Program-made: the position numbers and the translations under genes | Shown here: positions 56,067-64,000 of the stretch, one piece after another | Position numbering within the stretch: position 1 is the first letter of the stretch | How the letters are laid out: each line of letters opens with the position of its first letter | DNA from: Holtermannia corniformis | Taxonomy: Eukaryota > Basidiomycota > Tremellomycetes > Holtermanniales | Assembly (NCBI GenBank): GCA_001599935.1 | Contig: BCIJ01000003.1 | Coordinates: forward strand, 252,254-316,253 | Direction of reading: 5' to 3' | Length of the DNA: 64,000 nucleotides | The notes under the pieces: generated by a model | What the model was told of the DNA's origin: nothing | What the model saw: only the letters and a program-made list of their open reading frames with translations | Database searches by the model: none

Positions 56067-56463
56067 CATAGCGCGGTATGACATAGCATTGCATCGTTGT
56101 AGGCGCCGCAGGGGTGCTCGTGTACATAGCGTCAAGAACCAACGGTGTTCCTTGTCCACCGCACAGGGCGCGCAAGGCAAAAAGAGAAATCCCAACCGAC
56201 CTCTTGAGAGCCTCGCAAGCTCAGCGAGTTGGGTGACCGCTTTTGTGTCTCTACACTCGCAACTCGGCGGCGGTATCTTCATACACCGAGCAAATTTAAT
56301 GCGAGCGACCCGATTCGAACGCCAGACCGTGATGGACCTGGATTCGGATCTGGACTGGCTTACAGATTCACCTGCACAGCCTGGGGTGCTGGGATGGGCA
56401 TGGCCGCGTCATGTTACCTGGGAAGCGTGAGGTCATGAGGTTCATCACGCTCTATGGCTGTAG
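56067..56463. other. Convergent spacer between ALG1 and RPC82
   Basis: 397 bp of 3'-flanking DNA for both genes. A GATTCGAAC string near 56309 looks like a tRNA B box, but no cloverleaf can be built around it. Nothing else is seen. Confidence 0.45.
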
Positions 56464-58663
56464 CTATGGCCTGCGCTCGTATCTGTTTAAAGCCAAGTCA
56501 GCACTCGCCTCGTCCACAGTAACCCAGACACACCTAACACCCTCCGGTCCGCCTGGCAGATCCCTCAGAATCATGACGTTCAACTCGGTCCTCATCTCGG
56601 CCACTGTCAATTTATCCAGCGCCCTGTCCAACTCGTCCAGTTCTGCCCTCTCGCGCGCCTGCAGCACATCACGACTCTGCACGTCGGTCCTCTGCATCTT
56701 TTCCAACACGGCTTTACGGCGCTCGCGCTCCTCGGCTTTGCGGTGGAGGATGTTGCCGAGCGTCTTGTACATTGTCGTGATGAGGAAGGAATACACTTTC
56801 GGGACGTCGACTTGCCACAGGTGGTATTGCTGGCCCGGGCCGAGACGGGAACGGACGGCGGTGCGCGGCACGTCTTGCGTCTCGATCAGGCAGAGGCTCG
56901 AGAGCTCCGAGAGGATCGCGCGGCAGTCTTTGAGTTCCATCATGGCGTATTCGCGGACCTGGCGAGCGTCAGTGTGGTGTCTGGGGTAAACGAGCGCAGG
57001 ACGCACCTGCTGCTCGGACAGCTTCTTGCCGACGATCAGGATCTGTAGGATCCTCGCTGCTTTCCGACCGATCCGCTCTTGTACCAGACTGCTCAACACG
57101 GCCGCCTTCAGCCTCGTACACACGCGATCGAATTCGACGCGGTACGCGGCCGTGCCAGCATCGCCATCGACACCGAGGAACGCGGCGGAGCCTTCACCGA
57201 GCGCATCGTCGGATGACAGGATCTGCGTGTAGGCTTCGACAACGGCTAGGTCTTTGAGCTTTGTTGAGGACGAGAGGCCGTGCGGAAGTGCTTTGAGATC
57301 AGACGAGGAGAGGTTTTTGAGAATCTCGGTCGAGGTGATGGCTTCGTCTGCGAGGGGGTCAGTGTTGAACCTGGGTGTAGCAGAGGACGCACGTGAGACG
57401 CTCTCGTTGATGCTGATTTGGTGCGACAGGGTCGCTTTCAGTGCCGCTTTGAGCACGAGCGCCGTCGGTCGGTTATACCGCTGCTCGGCGGCTTCGATCA
57501 AAAGCTAGACTGGGCTCAGCCTTGTACACCTCCATGGGACACCAGCGACACTGACCTCGTTGCGAAACTTGATATCGAACGCGGTATAGTTGACGCGCAG
57601 ATAGGCGTCGGGCTGGGACCAGGGTGAGTCCACCGTCCAAGATTACGGCAGGAACCAAACAAACATACCTTGATCGTGCGCTGGGGCTCGACCGCACGCC
57701 TCTAACGCCATGGTCAGTCCACGGTATAGCATCTGCGAGCCACACACCTTGGAGTCCTTCTTGATCGCCTTGATCGGAGCCTTTTTGAACACACTCTCGC
57801 CATCCTGCTGCGCCTCGCGCATGGCCATGACCTCTGCCAACGTCTGGTCCTTCATCGCATCTTGATCCTTTTTCGTCAACAAGCCGTGTGAGCGGATCTT
57901 GATCGACTGCGGGTGGGTCAGCTCAGGCCCGACGCTGGGGGAGAGGAGAAAGGACCTTGAAGTGCCGGTCAATGTGGTCGTCAAAGATGGTGTGGAGCAT
58001 GCCGGTCGTGGGCATCAGATGGCGTGTGGTGACAAGGTTGGTGATGAGTGTTGTGATGCGCGCTGGTGCTGTTCGGTGCGTCGTCAGTCCCAGCATCGTG
58101 GACAGGGTGGCCGACTCGGACGTACTCTTCGAGTCGGAACCGTCCGTCTCGGGATTGGCGTTTGTAAAGTGGGCAAGGATATCATCCAGGGTGAGTTTGC
58201 CACTCATAAGGATATGCTGGATCACCCGTGCGGCCTGTTGAACGCATGGATCAGCTTGGATCACTCGCTCGATAGACTACACAACCGACCTCTTCGCCAT
58301 GCTCCTGCTCCGTCGCGGCCATGATCCGACCCCATCTCAGCCGCATCAGGCACTCCCACGTCTCAAACTCGAACTGATCGCCGCCGATTGGGACCTCGTC
58401 GTCTCCCGTGGTCCCGCAGTAGCGCACGAGGTTGTGCTGGATGAGCGTCAACAGTGCCGCTTGCGTCTGTGCGAGCGGGAGCGCCGAGAGGTGTTTGAGA
58501 GTGGTGATGTTGAGTCTGCCGCGGTTCAGCAGCGTTGACGCGACGCGCTGTGCTCCGTATCAGCACTGCGACAGGATGGGAGGGTACGGACGGTTACGAC
58601 GTCGCCGAACGCCTGGCGGACAATGTGCTCGCACAAGCGGACCGCCTCTTTGTTTGCGCTCAT
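56464..58663 (-). CDS. RPC82: RNA polymerase III subunit RPC82 (C3/RPC62)
   Basis: Subunit of the Pol III-specific C82/C34/C31 initiation subcomplex, with several winged-helix domains that help open the promoter. About 655 residues. Conserved pieces: the start KEAVRLCEHIVRQAFGDV and STLLNRGRLNITTLKHLS, then LLTLIQHNLVRY in the first winged helices; YLRVNYTAFDIKFRNELL in the middle; and the last winged helices with REYAMMELKDCRAILSEL, IETQDVPRTAVRSR, YHLWQVDVPKVYSFLITTMYKTLGNI, followed by a charged coiled-coil helix. ATG 58663 matches the family start; 58768 would add 35 unrelated residues. A 33-nt exon lies between introns around 57660-57750. It shares a 318-bp divergent promoter with MCM2. 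Confidence 0.93.
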
Positions 58664-58981
58664 GGCGAGCAAGCTAAGCTGTGCGCGATCCAGGCGGTGG
58701 GCGTGTCGTGTCGAGGAGCAGTCGAGTTCCAGTGATTGTTTCCAAACCACGACGGGTTGCTGGTTCAACTTTCCGACTGTAACCGAGCACCCCGGTTGGC
58801 AGAACGGCTAGCAACGAGCGACGCGACCTTTGCTAGACATGTGCTAGCCGGCAATACAAAACGCCGCGACCAGCTAACCCCGCCGCCAAACCCCCTGGTC
58901 GGATCACGACGCGTGCTCGACGCGACGCGTTTCGAGTTGAGCTCAGCGTACAGTGGCGAGCGAGCAAGGACCAGCACCAGG
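58664..58981. promoter_or_regulatory. Divergent RPC82/MCM2 promoter with two ACGCGT sites
   Basis: 318 bp between the two start codons. ACGCGT at 58909-58914 and 58925-58930 (16 bp apart, 52 and 68 bp upstream of the MCM2 ATG). Clustered MCB-type boxes next to an MCM gene fit G1/S control. Confidence 0.6.
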
Positions 58982-61900
58982 ATGGTGAGCACCAGCACAG
59001 CACAGCACACGATGCAGCTCACACACACAGTCTTCGCCATCACCATCACAGATCCCGCCGTCATCGCAACCACGAAACAAGCGCCAGCGCTCACCAGAAC
59101 GCGGCCAGCACTCGTCACCGACCCCGGCAGGCCCATCCTACTCTCGCTCGTCGCCACTCCCGCCGTCGAGTCCACCGGCGCCGTTCAGTGATTTCGGAGA
59201 TGAGGTGGACGTAGGAGACGACGAGGAGGCCGAGATGCGGCAGCAGGGTCGAGCGCGAGATGCAGACGAGGACGAGGACGAGGATGAAGAGGGCGAAGAC
59301 TTGTTTGGCCAAAACCTGCAAGAGTGGGTCACTGTCGCAATGAAACCGTAGCATAGTGGCTAATGACAACAGAGACTACGACTCCAACGACGCTCTGGAC
59401 CGCTACTCGAACGCAGACATAGACGACCGCTCATCACTGCCTGAACTGACCCGCAGGGAGCGCTTGGCGGCCGAAGAGGCCATGCGCAGGCGCGACCGTG
59501 GACTACCGGGTGCGCGTGCGGCTAGACGCAGTCGTGCACCGGGTTTCTTACAGAGTGACGACGAGATGGACGATGGGCCCGGTGCAGGCTTGCTTGATGG
59601 TGTCAACACGCGCCGGCGCCGACGGCAGTACGACGAACGGCCAGATGAGGACGACGCAGAGGGCGAAGAGGTCGGCTGGATCTCAAAGTACTGTGGGCCC
59701 TGCTGACTCTGCCTAGGAAATATCCCTCGAGCACTTGGGCGACGTCAAAGCGTCCTCCATTACCGAATGGGTCGCGATCGACCAAGTCAAGCGCGCCATC
59801 TCGCGTCACTTTCGCAACTTTCTCGTTAGCTACGTAGACGAAAACGGGCACTCTGTGTACGGCGCGCGGATCAAGCACCTCGGTGAAGTCAACTCCGAGT
59901 CGCTCGAGGTCTCGTATCTCCACCTGGCCACATCCTACCCGATCCTAGCCTTCTTCCTCGCAAACTCGCCGCAGCCGCTGCTCGCCATCTTTGACCAGGT
60001 CGCGCTCGACGTCATCTTCATCCACTACCCAAACTACGATCGGATTCATTCCGAGATCCACGTCCGCATCACCGAACTCCCGAGCAGTACGACCCTGCGC
60101 GATCTCCGGCAGACCAACCTCAACTCGCTCGTCCGCGTCTCGGGCGTCGTCACGCGCAGGAGCGGCGTGTTCCCCCAGCTAAAGTATGTCAAGTTTGACT
60201 GCGGCAAGTGCGGCAACGTCCTCGGCCCGTTTTTTCAGGACACGATGAAGGAGGTCAAGATCTCGTTTTGTGCGAATTGCGAGGGCCGCGGACCGTTTAC
60301 CGTAAACTCGGAGCAGGTACGCGCTGGTTGAGGCTGGCCGCCGTCGAGGCTGACGGGTACAGACGGTGTATAGGAACTATCAAAAGATGACGCTTCAAGA
60401 GTCGCCGGGCTCGGTCCCGGCCGGTCGGCTGCCGCGCCACCGCGAGGTCATCTGTCTCTGGGACTTGATCGACAGCGCCAAGCCCGGCGAGGAGATTGTG
60501 CGTGGCAGTTATGTTGAATGACCCACACTAACGCACCGCAGGAAGTAACGGGCGTGTACCGAAACAATTTCGACGCCTCTCTCAACTCGAAAAACGGTTT
60601 CCCCGTCTTCTCGACCGTGCTCGAAGCCAACCACATCAACAAAAAGGAAGACTTGTTCGCCGCGTTCCGGTTGACGGAAGAGGACGAAAAGATGATCCGC
60701 ACGTTGGCGCGCGACGAGCGCATTGCCAAGCGCATTGTCAAGTCGATCGCGCCCTCGATCTACGGCCACGACGACATCAAGACGGCGATCGCAATGACCT
60801 TGTTCGGCGGTGTGCCAAAGGATATCAACCGCAAGCACCGCATCCGCGGCGACATCAACCTCTTGTTGCTCGGAGATCCCGGTACGGCCAAGTCGCAGTT
60901 TTTGAAATACGTCGAGAAGACGGCTCACCGAGCCGTGTTCACGACGGGACAGGGCGCCTCGGCCGTCGGTCTCACAGCGAGCGTGCGCAAAGACCCCGTG
61001 ACACGCGAATGGACGCTCGAGGGCGGCGCGCTCGTGCTGGCCGATAAAGGCGTTTGCCTGATCGACGAGTTTGACAAGATGAACGACGCGGACCGTACCT
61101 CGATCCACGAAGCGATGGAGCAGCAGTCCATCTCGATCTCCAAAGCGGGCATCGTCACGACCCTCCAGGCGCGCTGTGCGATCGTGGCCGCTGCCAACCC
61201 GATCAGGGGGCGGTATAACCCGACGATCCCGTTCCAGCAGAATGTCGAGTTGACGGAACCAATCCTGTCCCGGTTCGATGTGCTCTGCGTCGTCAAGGAT
61301 GCGGTCGACCCGGTTCAAGATGAAATGCTGGCCCGCTTTGTCGTCGGCAGTCATCTACGCAGTCATCCGCTGTTTGAAGCCGAACACGACGAGGTCAATG
61401 TCGCGACTGAGCTCGATGCCGATGTGAGTCGCTCCGTGCAAGCGATGCACTCAGTGCTGATTCGAATCGCGCAGATCATCCCTCAAGACGTCCTCCGGAA
61501 ATACATCATGTACGCCAAAGAAAAGATCCGGCCGAAACTGCACCAGCTCGACCAAGACAAGCTTGCGCGCCTGTACGCCGACCTTCGACGAGAATCCCTC
61601 GCGACAGGCTCGTTCCCCATCACTGTGCGCCACCTCGAATCCATGATCCGCATGTCGGAAGCGAGTGCCAAGATGCATTTGCGCGAATACGTCCGCGCGG
61701 ACGACATCGACCTCGCGATCCAGGTCACCGTCGGCTCGTTTGTGAACGCGCAGAAGATGAGCATCAAGAAGACGCTCGAGCGGGTACGTGATGTGGTGTG
61801 AGTACAGAGCCAAGGCTGATATGGGTCGACAGGGCTTCCGGAAATACGTCCACCAAGCGACTGATAACGAGGAGCTTGTCTCGTTCCTGCTTGGACAAAT

Positions 61901-62166
61901 CATCAAGGAGAAGGTGCAACTATACCGTCACCAGCGTGGCGAGAACCCAGACAAAGTCGTCATCAAGGTCGCTCAGCTCGAGCAGAGGGTGAGTCCTTCA
62001 AGGCTTTCACCTTCAGGCTGACCTATCTCAGGCCAAAGAGCTCGAAATCTACGATATCGCCCCGTTTCTCCGCTCGCGCCTGTTCTCGGTCAATGGCTTC
62101 AAGCATATCCCGGCCGAACAGGCGATCGAAAAGGTCTTTTTGCGGAATCAGGAGGAGTCGCTTTAG
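58982..62166 (+). CDS. MCM2: MCM2 replicative helicase subunit
   Basis: Subunit of the MCM2-7 ring that unwinds DNA at forks and chaperones histone H3-H4. About 965 residues. The best model starts with ATG 58982-58984 directly followed by a 46-nt intron (58985-59030), after which the frame reads [21 protein letters not shown]; an upstream stop leaves no other ATG for this frame until residue about 75. The N-terminus is acidic ([15 protein letters not shown]), as needed for histone binding. Then MCM N-domain, zinc finger CGKCGN...[21 protein letters not shown], Walker [10 protein letters not shown], Walker [10 protein letters not shown], sensor [10 protein letters not shown] and arginine finger SRFD. 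The MCM2-specific C-terminus [12 protein letters not shown] is present. Seven or so short introns. Confidence 0.96.
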
Positions 62167-63075
62167 GATCCTCACTTGGGATTGGACTTGTGTGGCATGT
62201 ATCATCTTGTACAGTGTGTTGCGGGCTCTCGTGGGGCTTACCTATGCCGGCCGCGCCAGTATCTACAGACGCTGGGCGAGACGGCGAAGAAGACTGTGTA
62301 TGCTTACTGCATCACGGGCCACGCGGCTGTCCAGTCTCGAGCGATTGCAATCGGACCTTTGCGTTCCGATAGCACTCGAACTGGTCGGGTGTTGCGTGGA
62401 TCGAGGAGCAATAGTTCTCGAAATCGGATACGCTCGCTGTCAAGCTCGTGATGTCTTTGAAGTCTGTAGCCGTAGCACTTGCAGATTTTAGTCTATCAAA
62501 CGCAAGGATTCCATAAGCAAAGTCTTGCTCAGCCTTGTTGGTTGAAAGATGACTTGACATGCTGCTTGGTATTCACACGCGTCACCGAGTGTTCGGTCGG
62601 CTCTTCAAGAAAACGAGGAGCGGAGTCAGCTGTTCTTTACATTTAGCGGCGGACCATCGGGGCTGACGCGAGTTATCGATTCGTGGCGAGCAGAAAGGAC
62701 CACCTGTTGTTGCCTGCAGACTGCCTCTTCTCCGACCGGCGCATGATGCACGACCGGCTGCGAGATGGTTTCATATCGCAATCCCTGTGGCTTGTCGTCA
62801 TCCCTGAGGCTGGACCAGTATGGGCTAGACAGATGCTGTGGCACATAGTTAGCTTGCGGTGTCAAAGGAGCAAGCAGCTCGTCACTCGTACTCCTTGGTC
62901 GACCTGGGTCTTTGCGGGCCATGAATGTCAACTGGGCCTCCTCTGTTCTCGCATATAGGAGTGGCGGGGATTGGCTGAAGAGATTGTACTAGACTCCGTC
63001 TAAAGAGATTCTTAAAACAAGACATTGACGAAAAGCGTCGTCGATCCTCTTTGCTTGAGAACATCCCATACGTCC
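62167..63075. other. Gene-poor region downstream of MCM2
   Basis: 909 bp. Short frames on both strands have no recognisable product. An ACGCGT at about 62577-62582 is isolated. I see no RNA gene or repeat. Confidence 0.4.
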
Positions 63076-63360
63076 ATGACGAGCATCACCCCCCAAACTA
63101 TCATTGACATCAGCCAGTCCTTCGCTTGGAAACTCGGCAATGATCTTGATCGCACAGCGGCACGACTTGACCTGGCGTGGACACAGCACAAGCGCGCAGT
63201 GAGCAATTACGACTTCAGCAGGACCGCTGAGACGCGGTTCAAGGAAGTCTTGGATAACTTGCCCACGGGAAGCACCACGGGAAGCACCGAGGAAATCAGA
63301 GCATTCACAAAAGAGTTGACAGCATATATTGACCGAGTTCCACCCACGTCCCAGGTGTGA
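63076..63360 (+). CDS. Possible small protein, 94 residues, unknown
   Basis: A continuous frame from ATG 63076 to TGA 63360. It is predicted mostly helical, polar and charged (DISQSFAWKLGNDLDRTAARLDLAWTQ in pieces; later TEEIRAFTKELTAYIDRV), with a GSTTGST repeat. It has no signal peptide, membrane segment or known motif. The amino-acid composition looks protein-like, but no splice sites or neighbours support it, and the opposite strand is also open here. It may be a fragment of a longer gene, since CAG|GTGTGA at the stop could be a donor site. Confidence 0.3.
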   Translation: MTSITPQTIIDISQSFAWKLGNDLDRTAARLDLAWTQHKRAVSNYDFSRTAETRFKEVLDNLPTGSTTGSTEEIRAFTKELTAYIDRVPPTSQV

Positions 63361-64000
63361 CATGATGTTCAAGCTTTTGGTAGAACTCTAACACTGATAT
63401 GAGACCAATTGATCGGCTGAGAGAGACTGTCTATGTCTCTACGCACCGGCACCAGCAAGGTGGCCTTGTGTTGGCGACGCGATGGATTTCGTGAGTGCAA
63501 GCTAAAACGTCTACAAAATCCGGTCACGGGCAATGCACAGCTGGCGACTTGGGCGTTGACAGCGTCGCTCGTCCATTTCTACGTTACTGTAGCTATGCTA
63601 TGCCGGATACCTTGAATGTATATTGGGCATTTGACGGAGTGTGAGTCATGCGGAGTCTCAAGTAAGCTGTCACGCCTATGGCGGTGTCACGTGGCGAGTA
63701 GCCGCTTCGCGGTGCTCAGAGTGCCACTGGTGCTAATCGCACCACTGTCTGTGCGTTGCGGCTGTGCCGCCGCGCCGCGCGCGCCCCTCGTCTTCCGCGT
63801 CGTCTCTTGTTGTATCTACATCGCTCGAATATTATAGTGTTCTCTCTATCCTCGCTCGTCAATCCTCGAGGCTCCTCGTAGTGCGGAACCTCGCTTTCCG
63901 CTGCGCTGTGAGGGCCTCGCCGAGAGAAGGCGATAGCCCGAAAGGAGAGGCGAGATCGACGCGGCGATCGGCCTCGGGAAAGCGGGACTCTAGATCGCGC
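63361..64000. other. Gene-poor window end with nested inverted repeats
   Basis: No supported gene. Between 63892 and 63984 there are nested complementary blocks: CGCTTTCC (63892-63899) with GGAAAGCG (63977-63984), and CTCGCC (63916-63921) with GGCGAG (63949-63954). The segment could form a folded RNA or be the end of an element cut by the window edge. Confidence 0.35.

Noticed and set aside
56290..56345. tRNA-like B box (GATTCGAAC) after ALG1
   Set aside because: No T stem, D arm or acceptor pairing can be made on either strand.

Overview
This window is nuclear DNA of a filamentous or yeast-like fungus, most likely a basidiomycete. Genes are protein-coding, densely packed on both strands and cut by many short introns (mostly 40-60 nt) with GT..AG ends and a CTGAC/CTAAC branch site just before the acceptor. 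The gene set is fungal (Ssd1, Bni4, Dbf2, fungal Dna2, SPX phosphate transporter, glyoxal oxidase). There are no operons, ribosome-binding sites or CRISPR arrays. I cannot name the species; the short introns and high gene density would fit an early-diverging basidiomycete such as Pucciniomycotina, but that is inference. Gene models were built by joining reading frames at splice sites that restore conserved family motifs; exon-level details are therefore inferred.

Layout, left to right. 0-14 kb: a stand-alone glutamine-synthetase-fold ligase, an HMG-box transcription factor, a long glutamine-rich SSD1/DIS3L2-type RNA-binding protein and an SPX-domain phosphate transporter, all on +. 14.5-20.5 kb: PRPP synthetase (+), then a small membrane protein and a mitochondrial-type alanine aminotransferase (-). 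21.4-25.4 kb: an unknown protein and a MEMO1-family protein (+), converging on a Gfo/Idh/MocA dehydrogenase (-). 25.5-32.3 kb: a cytosolic GH3 beta-glucosidase (-) diverging from an HSL-type alpha/beta hydrolase (+). 32.5-41.2 kb: a DBF2/SID2 kinase (-) diverging from kinetochore SPC25 (+), then BNI4 (+). 41.4-45 kb: a secreted glyoxal oxidase (-), the decayed end of an M28 aminopeptidase gene and an intron-containing tRNA-Arg. 45.9-54 kb: HOOK dynein adaptor (-) diverging from the DNA2 helicase-nuclease (+). 54-62.2 kb: ALG1 mannosyltransferase (+), RNA polymerase III subunit RPC82 (-) diverging from MCM2 (+). The last 1.8 kb is gene-poor.

Most genes are unrelated housekeeping functions. Two themes stand out. 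First, splicing: the most parsimonious gene models need coding exons of 1 nt (PRPP synthetase), 14 nt (HOOK), 17 nt (GS-like), 18 and 19 nt in tandem (DBF2) and 22 nt (GH3), a first coding exon that is only the ATG (MCM2), a GC-AG intron, and one 1.2-kb intron among introns of about 45 nt. Second, cell cycle: the divergent promoters of DBF2/SPC25, HOOK/DNA2 and RPC82/MCM2 carry ACGCGT (MCB-type) motifs, three of them in the 288-bp DBF2/SPC25 promoter. The SSD1 homologue keeps both the four catalytic aspartates of the RNase II family and the NDR-kinase phosphorylation and docking motifs of yeast Ssd1. No self-contained novel mobile or defence system is visible.
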